DNA of 64,000 nucleotides from NCBI RefSeq assembly GCF_003382365.1, contig NZ_QTSU01000002.1:496001-560000 (forward strand), given 5' to 3'. The notes under the pieces are model-generated. The model was not told where the DNA came from and did no database searches. It was given only the letters and a program-made list of their open reading frames with translations. The stretch is from Lysobacter silvisoli. Its GTDB lineage: Bacteria; Pseudomonadota; Gammaproteobacteria; Xanthomonadales; Xanthomonadaceae. The position numbers and the translations under genes were made by a program. Below are positions 26,304-33,592 of this stretch, one piece after another (within the stretch, counting starts at the first letter, position 1; every line of letters starts with the position of its first letter).

Positions 26304-26536
26304 GCGTTGCGCCTCCGGACGGCGCTGGCGCACCGTCCACGCCTGCCGAGGCTACGCCGCTGCCGCCGGAGTAACAGGCGTGCGGCCTATGTTCTGCCGA
26401 TAGCAATTGTCGCGGCCCGGCCCTGGCGCCGCAGTCGCACGGCCGGAAGCCAGTCGCGTGCGGCGCTACCCGCCCGAACGCCGGATCGGGTCGAACCCGA
26501 TCTTGCGAGGGCGCGGCGCGCGGCCGCGCCCACGCT

Positions 26537-27724
26537 TCAGAACGAGTCGCCGGGCACGCGCACCCAGCCGTCCATGAGCACGCGCGCGCTGCGGCTCATC
26601 ACCGCCTTGGTCACGGTCCATTGGCCGTCGACCTGGCGCGCCTGCGCGCCGACGCGCAGGGTGCCGGAGGGATGGCCGAAGCGCACGGCCTCGCGCTCGC
26701 CGCCGCCGGCGGCGCGGTTGACCAGGGTGCCCGGCACCGAGGCGGCGGTGGCGATGGCGACCGCGGCCGTGCCCATCATGGCGTGGTGCAGCTTGCCCAT
26801 GGACAGCGCGCGCGCATGCAGGTCGAGCTCGGTGGCGGCGATGCGCTTGCCGGCCGAGGACACGTAGTCCTGCGCCGGCGCGACGAAGGCGACCTTGGGC
26901 GAATGCTGGCGCGTGGCGGCCTGCTCGGGGCTGTCGATCAGGCCCATGCGCAGCGCGCCCTGCACGCGGATCGCTTCGAACCGCGCCAGCGCGTCCTTGT
27001 CGCCGTTGATCGCGTCCTGCAACTCGGTGCCGGTGTAACCCAGCGCGGCCGCATCGATGAAGATGGTGGGGATGCCGGCGTTGATCATGGTGACCTGGAA
27101 CGTGCCCACGCCCGGCACTTCGAGTTCGTCGACCAGATTTCCGGTGGGGAACATGGCCCCACCGCCCTCGCCTTCGTCGGCCGGGTCCAGGAATTCGAGC
27201 TGGATTTCCGCGGCCGGAAAGGTCACGCCGTCAAGTTCGAAGTCGCCGGTTTCCTGCACCTCGCCCGCGGTCATGGGCACGTGGGCGACGATGGTCTTGC
27301 CGATGTTGGCCTGCCAGATGCGCACCACGGCCACGCCGTCGCGCGGCACGCGCGCCGGGTCGATCAGGCCGGCGGCGATCGCGAACGGGCCCACCGCCGA
27401 GGACAGGTTGCCGCAGTTGCCGCTCCAGTCGATGAAGCCGCTTTCGATGTTGACCTGGCCGTAGAGGTAATCCACGTCGTGATCGGGCACCTCCGAGCGC
27501 GCGATGATCACGCACTTGCTGGTGCTGGACGTCGCGCCGCCCATGCCGTCGGTGTGCTTGGCGTAGGGATCGGGCGAACCGATCACGCGGCGCAGCAGCG
27601 CGTCGCGCACCGTGCCCGGCGTCTGCGCCGCGACCGGCAGGTCCTGCAGGCGGAAGAACACGCCCTTGCTGGTGCCGCCGCGCATGTAGGTGGCGGGGAT
27701 GCGGATTTGCGGGGGATGGGCCAT
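26537..27724 (-). CDS. prpF: 2-methylaconitate cis-trans isomerase PrpF
   Basis: 395 aa, the standard PrpF length. The N terminus PATYMRGGTSKGVFFRLQDLP is a family signature, followed by the DAP-epimerase-like fold with SNCGNLSSAVGPFAI-type motif (here WSGNCGNLSSAVG). In the AcnD-dependent 2-methylcitrate cycle PrpF isomerises the trans-2-methylaconitate made by AcnD to the cis form that AcnB can hydrate, allowing propionate catabolism. It lies 185 bp downstream of acnD on the same strand, with a hairpin repeat between them. Confidence 0.96.
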   Translation of the reverse strand: MAHPPQIRIPATYMRGGTSKGVFFRLQDLPVAAQTPGTVRDALLRRVIGSPDPYAKHTDGMGGATSSTSKCVIIARSEVPDHDVDYLYGQVNIESGFIDWSGNCGNLSSAVGPFAIAAGLIDPARVPRDGVAVVRIWQANIGKTIVAHVPMTAGEVQETGDFELDGVTFPAAEIQLEFLDPADEGEGGGAMFPTGNLVDELEVPGVGTFQVTMINAGIPTIFIDAAALGYTGTELQDAINGDKDALARFEAIRVQGALRMGLIDSPEQAATRQHSPKVAFVAPAQDYVSSAGKRIAATELDLHARALSMGKLHHAMMGTAAVAIATAASVPGTLVNRAAGGGEREAVRFGHPSGTLRVGAQARQVDGQWTVTKAVMSRSARVLMDGWVRVPGDSF

Positions 27725-27782
27725 GGGGGTCGGGCTCGGCGTTGGTGATTGGGAAAGCTGGAGTTGCGATGTCGCTCTTGCT

Positions 27783-27867
27783 CGTCATTCCCGCGAAAGC
27801 GGGAATCCAAAGACTTCAGCGTCATGCCTGGATGAAGCCCTGGATCCCCGCCTACGCGGGGATGACG
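27783..27867. repeat. Dispersed hairpin repeat, family B (between acnD and prpF)
   Basis: Two hairpins, ATTCCCGCGAAAGCGGGAAT (27787-27806) and TCCCCGCCTACGCGGGGA (27845-27862), are arranged as one long inverted repeat. The outer ends CGTCATTCCCGCG and CGCGGGGATGACG pair. Such CGTCATTCCCGCGAAAGCGGGAATC elements are abundant in many proteobacterial genomes. Here it sits inside what would otherwise be an acnD-prpF transcript. Confidence 0.92.
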
Positions 27868-27909
27868 ATCCGGGGCAGCGCCGGCTTGCGCGGGCGCCGC
27901 GCCCTGTTT

Positions 27910-30522
27910 TCAAGCCGCCTGCGCCGACTCCAGGAAATCGTTGGCGAAGCGCTGCAGCACGCCGCCGGCTTCGTAGATCGACACTTCTTCGGCGGTGTCC
28001 AGGCGGCAGGTCACCGGCACTTCCACTCGCTCGCCGTTGCGGCGGTGGATGACCACGGTCAGGGTCGCGCGCGGGGTGCGCTCGCCGATGACGTCGTAGG
28101 TCTCGGTGCCGTCCAGGCCCAGGCTGATGCGGTTGGTGCCGGCCTGGAATTCCAGCGGCAGCACGCCCATGCCGATCAGGTTGGTGCGGTGGATGCGCTC
28201 GAAGCCTTCGGCGACGATGGCCTCCACGCCCGCCAGGCGCACGCCCTTGGCCGCCCAGTCGCGCGAGGAACCCTGGCCGTAGTCGGCGCCGGCGACGATG
28301 ATCAGCGGCTGACGGCGCTCCATGTAGGTCTCGATCGCCTCCCACATGCGCGTGACCTGGCCTTCCGGCTCGATCCGCGCCAGCGAACCCTGGCGCACGT
28401 TACCGGCCTCGTCGCGCACCATTTCGTTGAGCAGCTTGGGATTGGCGAAGGTAGCGCGCTGCGCGGTGAGGTGATCGCCGCGGTGGGTGGCGTAGGAATT
28501 GAAGTCCTCTTCCGGCAGGCCCATCTTGGCCAGGTACTCGCCGGCGGCGCTGTCGAGCATGATCGCGTTCGACGGCGAGAGGTGGTCGGTGGTGATGTTG
28601 TCGCCCAGCACCGCCAGCGCGCGCATGCCGCGCAGCGTGCGCTCGCCGGCCAGCGCGCCTTCCCAGTACGGCGGACGGCGGATGTAGGTGCTCTGCGGGC
28701 GCCAGTCGTACAGCGGGCTCACCGACTGGCCGTGCTGCGCGCCGAACTTGAACATCGGATCGTAGACGCGGCGGAAATGCTCGGGCTTGACGCTGCTGGC
28801 GACGATGGCGTCGATCTCGGCGTCGCTGGGCCACAGGTCCTTCAGGTATACCGGCTGGCCATCGGCATCGGTGCCCAGCGCGTCCTTCTCGATGTCGAAG
28901 CGCACGGTGCCGGCGATGGCGTAGGCCACCACCAGCGGCGGCGAAGCCAGGAAGGCCTGCTTGGCGTAGGGATGGATGCGGCCGTCGAAGTTGCGGTTGC
29001 CCGAAAGCACAGCGGTGGCGTAGAGGTCGCGCGCTATCACTTCCTGCTGGATCTTCGGGTCCAGCGCGCCGCTCATGCCGTTGCAGGTGGTGCAGGCGAA
29101 GGCGACGATGCCGAAGCCCAGCTGTTCCAGCTCGGGCAGCAGCTTGGCCTCTTCCAGATACAGCTGCACCGCCTTGGAGCCCGGCGCCAGCGAAGTCTTG
29201 ACCCAGGGCTTGCGGGTCAGGCCGCGCGCGTTGGCGTTGCGCGCGAGCAGGCCGGCGGCGATCACGTTGCGCGGGTTGCTGGTGTTGGTGCAGCTGGTGA
29301 TGGCGGCGATGATGACCGCGCCGTCGGGCATCAGGCCCTGCGCTTCCTGCTCGCGCGCTTGCGCCAGATCGCCGGCGATGCCGCGCTCGGCCAGGGCCGA
29401 AGTGGGCAGGCGCTTGTGCGGATTGGACGGGCCGGCCATGTTGCGCACCACCGTCGACAGGTCGAAGCGCAGCGTGCGCTCGTACTCGGCCGTGTCCAGC
29501 GCATCGGCCCACAGGCCGGTGTGCTTGGCGTAGGTTTCCACCAGACGCACCTGTTCGTCCTCGCGACCGGTCAGGCGCAGGTAGTCGATGGTCTTGTCGT
29601 CGATGAAGAACATGGCCGCGGTGGCGCCGTACTCGGGCGCCATGTTGGAGATGGTGGCGCGGTCGCCCAGGGTCAGGGCGGCGGCGCCTTCGCCGCGGAA
29701 TTCCAGGTAGGCGCCGACCACCTTTTCCTTGCGCAGGAACTCGGTCAGGGCCAGCACGATGTCGGTGGCGGTGATGCCCGGCGCGGGCTTGCCGGCGAGC
29801 TCTACGCCGACGATATCGGGCAAGCGCATCCACGAGGCGCGGCCCAGCATCACGCTCTCGGCCTCCAGGCCGCCCACGCCGATGGCGATCACGCCCAGGG
29901 CGTCTACGTGCGGGGTATGGCTGTCGGTGCCCACGCAGGTGTCGGGGTAGGCCACGCCGTTATCGGCGTGGATCACCGGCGACATCTTCTCCAGATTGAT
30001 CTGGTGCATGATGCCGTTGCCCGGCGGGATCACATCGACGTTCTTGAACGCCAGCTTGGTCCAGTTGATGAAGTGGAAGCGGTCTTCGTTGCGGCGGTCC
30101 TCGATCGCGCGGTTCTTGGCGAAGGCCTGCGGGTCGAAGCCCGGCGCCTCCACCGCCAGCGAGTGGTCGACGATCAGCTGGGTCGGCACCACCGGATTGA
30201 TCTGCGCCGGGTCGCCGCCGCGCTCGGCGATGGCGTCGCGCAGGCCGGCCAGGTCGACCAGGGCGGTCTGGCCGAGGATGTCGTGGCAGACCACGCGCGC
30301 CGGGAACCAGGGGAAGTCCAGGTCGCGGCGGCGTTCGATCAGCTGGCCCAGGTAGGCGGCCAGCTTGGCCGGCTCGGCCCGGCGCACCAGGTTTTCCGCA
30401 TGCACGCGCGCGGTGTAGGGCAGGCGCGCATAGGCGCCGGGCGCGATGGCGTCGATCGCGGCGCGGGCGTCGTAGTAGTCGAGCGCGGTCCCGGGGAGCG
30501 GCTTGCGGTAGTCGGTATTCAT
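27910..30522 (-). CDS. acnD: Fe/S-dependent 2-methylisocitrate dehydratase AcnD
   Basis: 870 aa, matching AcnD, starting MNTDYRKPLPGTALDYYDAR. This N terminus (YRKPLPGT.LDY.D.RAAV/I) is characteristic of AcnD and separates it from AcnA. The [4Fe-4S] ligands lie in ACTTCNGMSG and ITSCTNTSNP. Swivelling-domain motifs YGQGSSRDWAAKG and RIHRTNLIGMGVLPL are present. The enzyme dehydrates 2-methylcitrate to 2-methylaconitate in propionate breakdown. prpB and prpC, usually adjacent, are not in this window. Confidence 0.97.
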   Translation of the reverse strand: MNTDYRKPLPGTALDYYDARAAIDAIAPGAYARLPYTARVHAENLVRRAEPAKLAAYLGQLIERRRDLDFPWFPARVVCHDILGQTALVDLAGLRDAIAERGGDPAQINPVVPTQLIVDHSLAVEAPGFDPQAFAKNRAIEDRRNEDRFHFINWTKLAFKNVDVIPPGNGIMHQINLEKMSPVIHADNGVAYPDTCVGTDSHTPHVDALGVIAIGVGGLEAESVMLGRASWMRLPDIVGVELAGKPAPGITATDIVLALTEFLRKEKVVGAYLEFRGEGAAALTLGDRATISNMAPEYGATAAMFFIDDKTIDYLRLTGREDEQVRLVETYAKHTGLWADALDTAEYERTLRFDLSTVVRNMAGPSNPHKRLPTSALAERGIAGDLAQAREQEAQGLMPDGAVIIAAITSCTNTSNPRNVIAAGLLARNANARGLTRKPWVKTSLAPGSKAVQLYLEEAKLLPELEQLGFGIVAFACTTCNGMSGALDPKIQQEVIARDLYATAVLSGNRNFDGRIHPYAKQAFLASPPLVVAYAIAGTVRFDIEKDALGTDADGQPVYLKDLWPSDAEIDAIVASSVKPEHFRRVYDPMFKFGAQHGQSVSPLYDWRPQSTYIRRPPYWEGALAGERTLRGMRALAVLGDNITTDHLSPSNAIMLDSAAGEYLAKMGLPEEDFNSYATHRGDHLTAQRATFANPKLLNEMVRDEAGNVRQGSLARIEPEGQVTRMWEAIETYMERRQPLIIVAGADYGQGSSRDWAAKGVRLAGVEAIVAEGFERIHRTNLIGMGVLPLEFQAGTNRISLGLDGTETYDVIGERTPRATLTVVIHRRNGERVEVPVTCRLDTAEEVSIYEAGGVLQRFANDFLESAQAA

Positions 30523-30795
30523 GGCTGGCGGCTGGATTGGGTAGCGGAGGAAGGCGTCGCGGCGCGCGCCCGGGCCCGCGACCGGCGGCCTGGCGATGGC
30601 GAAGTGGCGGCGACGCCGCGGCCGGGGGCGCCGGCCGGGGGGAATTATCCCGCAATTGGTCCGAAGACGGGGGGCGATGGCCCAGGGCCGTGTGGACAGG
30701 AGCGGCAAAGTGGGTCGCTGGGGCCGTCGCCCGGAAGCACTTTGACGGCGCTAAGACGGGCTAGGCTTTGAGCCGCGAGGGCTCACCATAGCAAA

Positions 30796-30920
30796 AGCAA
30801 ATCCCCCTCAATCCCCCTTTTCCAAAGGGGGAAGCAAAGCTGGCTACGGGGCGTGTGGCCCGGAACTGCTGAACCGCTTTGCTCCCTCCTTTGGAAAAGG
30901 AGGGTTGAGGAGGATTTGCT
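30796..30920. repeat. 45-bp imperfect inverted repeat, family C (MITE-like)
   Basis: The 424-bp gap between acnD and the GH109 gene contains two 45-bp arms at 30796-30840 and 30876-30920 that are near-perfect reverse complements. Each arm is itself a small hairpin (CCCCCTTTTCCAAAGGGGG; CCTCCTTTGGAAAAGGAGG). Arms begin AGCAAATCC and end GGATTTGCT. The layout resembles a non-autonomous mobile repeat or a bidirectional terminator. The rest of the gap (30523-30795) holds no recognisable gene and would contain the acnD promoter. Confidence 0.88.
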
Positions 30921-30946
30921 CTTCGATCAACTACGTGCGAGCCGGG

Positions 30947-32302
30947 TCAATAAGTCGCGTCGAACGCGAAGATCGGCTTGCGCGACTTCCAGGCGCCGTG
31001 GGTGAAGTCCGGGAACTCCAGGGTCTTGAAGCCTTCGGCGATCGACTGTTCCGACAGCGGCGTGATCGCGCTCCAGGCCAGGGCGTCGTAGATGTCGATG
31101 GGCATGGGCGCTTCGGCCTTCAGCGCTTCGACGAAGGCGTGGATCACGAAGTAGTCCATGCCGCCGTGGCCGGCGCCGGCCGCCTCGGCGGCGTACTTGC
31201 GCCACAGCGGATGATCGTACTGGTCCTGGTAGCCCTGGAACGGTTCCCATTTGTGCGCGGGGCTGCGGCCCTCGATGTGCACGGACTGGTTGAGGTCCAT
31301 CCACAGGCCATGGGTGCCCTGCACGCGGAAGCCCAGCGAGTACGGCCGCGGCAGCGAGGTGTCGTGCTGCAGCAGGATGGTCTCGCCGTTCTCGCAGGCC
31401 AGGGTGGTCGTGACGATGTCGCCGAGCTTGAACTTGACCCGGGTGCTGGGGTGGCTGCTGCCGCCGCTCTTGTCCACCGTGTACTCGTGCAGGCCGCGCG
31501 CCTTGCTGGCGAAGCTGTTGATGTGGGTGAAGCGGTTGCCGCGGTTGATGCCGGTGTACATGGCGCAGGGGCCGATGCCGTGGCTGGGGTAGAGCTCGCC
31601 GTTGCGGCGCACGGAATGCTCGGTGCGCCAGCGCGCCTCGGACCAGCCCTTGGCGCCGAACTCCACGCCGCTGCCGTAGGGCTGGTCGGGGTCGCCGGAG
31701 TTGAACTTCACCGCGCGCAGGTCGTGCTGGTAGCCGCCCTGCAGATGCACCAGCTCGCCGAACAGGCCTGCACGCACCATCTGCAGCACCGCCATCACGT
31801 CGCGGCGGTAGCACACGTTCTCCAGCAGCATGTAGGGCGTGCCGGTGCGCTGTTGCGCGGCGAGCACGTCCCAATGGTCCTGCAGGCTGACGCCGGCGAC
31901 CACTTCGCAGCCGACCGGGATCTTGGCCTGCATGGCCTCGATCGCCATCGGCGCGTGCCACTCCCAGGGCGTGGCGATGATCACGCCGTCCAGATCGCGC
32001 TGCGCGAGCAGGCGGCGGTAGGCGTGCACGTCGCCGTCGCGGCCGTAGCTCTTGGGCACGGGCTTGCCGGCCTTGTCGACCATGGCCAGGGCGCGGTCGA
32101 GCATGATCGGCTCGATGTCGCACAGCGCCACCAGCTCCACGTCGTCGCGCCGCACCAGCTCGCGCATCAGCACCTGGCCGCGCATGCCGGTGCCGATCAG
32201 GCCCAGGCGCACGCGGCGCTTGGCTGCCCAGGCCGGCGTTTCCGGCAGCAGGGCGGTGGCGCCGATCGCGGCGCCGGCCAGGATGAAATCTCTACGGTTC
32301 AT
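30947..32302 (-). CDS. GH109-type alpha-N-acetylgalactosaminidase (Gfo/Idh/MocA fold)
   Basis: 451 aa. A twin-arginine signal (MNRRDFILAGAAIGA) targets the folded enzyme to the periplasm. The NAD-binding Rossmann motif is LGLIGTGMRGQVLMREL. Diagnostic GH109 strings follow: PWEWHAPMAIEAM, LLENVCYRRDVMAIL-like (here LLENVCYRRDVMAVL), GGYQHDLRAVKFNSG, HDTSLPRPYSLGF, GAGHGGMDYF. They correspond closely to the characterised Elizabethkingia enzyme as I recall it. GH109 enzymes cleave terminal alpha-GalNAc by an NAD+-dependent elimination mechanism. Activity fits the adjacent GalNAc catabolic genes. It is the distal gene of the minus-strand arm of the locus. Confidence 0.92.
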   Translation of the reverse strand: MNRRDFILAGAAIGATALLPETPAWAAKRRVRLGLIGTGMRGQVLMRELVRRDDVELVALCDIEPIMLDRALAMVDKAGKPVPKSYGRDGDVHAYRRLLAQRDLDGVIIATPWEWHAPMAIEAMQAKIPVGCEVVAGVSLQDHWDVLAAQQRTGTPYMLLENVCYRRDVMAVLQMVRAGLFGELVHLQGGYQHDLRAVKFNSGDPDQPYGSGVEFGAKGWSEARWRTEHSVRRNGELYPSHGIGPCAMYTGINRGNRFTHINSFASKARGLHEYTVDKSGGSSHPSTRVKFKLGDIVTTTLACENGETILLQHDTSLPRPYSLGFRVQGTHGLWMDLNQSVHIEGRSPAHKWEPFQGYQDQYDHPLWRKYAAEAAGAGHGGMDYFVIHAFVEALKAEAPMPIDIYDALAWSAITPLSEQSIAEGFKTLEFPDFTHGAWKSRKPIFAFDATY

Positions 32303-32407
32303 GGTGTGCTCCTTTGCATCCGCGGCCGGTTACGCCTTCAGCTTGCCACGCGCGGTTGGGGTGTAGGGGCCGGCCGGCTCGTGCGGGGCACGATATGCAA
32401 CGGCCGG

Positions 32408-33517
32408 TCAAGGTTTCAGGCGCCAACGCTGGTAGCCGTTGGCCAGGCAGGCGTGGGTTTGCAGCCAGGCGCCGCGCACCGCGCCGCTCATCGGGTCCAG
32501 GCACTTGCGCGCGCCGACGTTGTACAGCTCGTTGGAACCGGGGATGGGCATCCAGCGCTGGCGCGCGCCGTTGCCGCAATCGGCCAGCTGCACCCTGCCG
32601 TCGGTATCGGCTTGCAGGCACTTGCTGCGCGAGCGCATGAGCAGACGGAAGCCGTCGTCGCGCTCGATCTGCTGGTTGGCATTGGCCGAGCAATCCCACA
32701 GACCGGCGCGGGCGCCGCCGGACAAGGTGTCCAGGCAATAGCTGCTTTGTTCGTTGAGCAGGCGCTGCGGGCTGCCCAGGGTGCCGTAGACGTTGGCCGC
32801 GGCGATGCAGTCCTGCTCGGCCGTGCATGCGGCGCGGGCGATCGTGGCGCAGATGCCGTAGGTCGTGGCGGTGCTGGAAGTCGGGCTCACGCTGCCCTGT
32901 TCGGCGCGCGGCGCATGCAGCACCGCGCTGCTGGCCGGCACGGCCGCGCAACTGGCGCGTTCCTGGCTGCCTTGGGCGTAGTCCTCCAGGAAGGTGTTGG
33001 TGCGGTTGGTCAGGCCGCCCCAGGCCGCGGGCACCTGGATGGTGGCGACCTTGCGCTGGGTGCCGGCGGCGGTGTCGTCGATGTAGGCCGCCCAGCGCCC
33101 GGGCGCCTCGGCGACGATGCGGATGTCGTAGGTGACGCGCTGGCGCCAGGCGTAATCGACCCAGCACTGCACGCCGCTGCCTTCGTGATCGAAGTAGGCG
33201 CATTGGGTGCCCGGTTCGGCGGTCCAGCCGGTGGCCTTCCAGATCGAGAAGTTCAGCGCCTTGTTGTGGCCGTCGCGCTGCTGCAGACCGACGTAGCCGC
33301 CGTCGCCGCCCTTGAACCAGAACTGGTGCGCCCAGTAGGTGTAGCCGTCCTTGCCCGGCTCGTCGGTGATGGTGGTGGGGAAGCTCAGGTCCAGATAGCC
33401 CAGTTCGGTGGCCGGCCACTGCCGGTCGATGGCGACCATGCCGCCGGCGACCAGGGCATGGGCGTTGGACGACAGCAACAGGCACAGCGACAGCACGGCG
33501 TAGCGGATGGTGCGCAT
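32408..33517 (-). CDS. Secreted DUF3472-like protein with ricin B-type lectin domain
   Basis: 369 aa starting MRTIRYAV after AGGAGGG. The signal peptide ends near SSNAHA. Residues about 30-195 resemble DUF3472: YTYWAHQFWFKGGDGGYVGLQQRDGHNKALNFSIWKAT. Residues about 255-369 form a ricin-type beta-trefoil lectin: three CLD/CLQ repeats each ending in a Q-x-W-like site (NQQIE degenerate, RQRWMPI, YQRWRL). Ricin-type domains commonly bind galactose or GalNAc, which fits this locus. The protein is probably exported to the surface or medium to bind GalNAc-containing glycans. Catalytic activity of the N-terminal domain is unknown. Confidence 0.8.
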   Translation of the reverse strand: MRTIRYAVLSLCLLLSSNAHALVAGGMVAIDRQWPATELGYLDLSFPTTITDEPGKDGYTYWAHQFWFKGGDGGYVGLQQRDGHNKALNFSIWKATGWTAEPGTQCAYFDHEGSGVQCWVDYAWRQRVTYDIRIVAEAPGRWAAYIDDTAAGTQRKVATIQVPAAWGGLTNRTNTFLEDYAQGSQERASCAAVPASSAVLHAPRAEQGSVSPTSSTATTYGICATIARAACTAEQDCIAAANVYGTLGSPQRLLNEQSSYCLDTLSGGARAGLWDCSANANQQIERDDGFRLLMRSRSKCLQADTDGRVQLADCGNGARQRWMPIPGSNELYNVGARKCLDPMSGAVRGAWLQTHACLANGYQRWRLKP

Positions 33518-33554
33518 GGGAACCCTCCTGCGAAAGACGTGGCGTGCATGCACG

Positions 33555-33581
33555 GCGGCCGCTTCGCTGGGAAGCGGCCGC
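33555..33581 (-). other. Intercistronic stem-loop
   Basis: A perfect 11-bp stem (GCGGCCGCTTC / GAAGCGGCCGC) with a five-base loop lies 12 bp beyond the stop of the TonB receptor gene and upstream of the lectin gene. There is no T-run. It may stabilise the receptor mRNA or lower downstream expression rather than terminate fully. Confidence 0.7.
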
Positions 33582-33592
33582 GCGCGCGGCGG

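Noticed and set aside
27742-30771. Long plus-strand reading frame of 1,009 codons antisense to acnD
   Set aside because: acnD is unambiguous with intact cluster-ligand motifs; the opposing frame is a codon-bias shadow.
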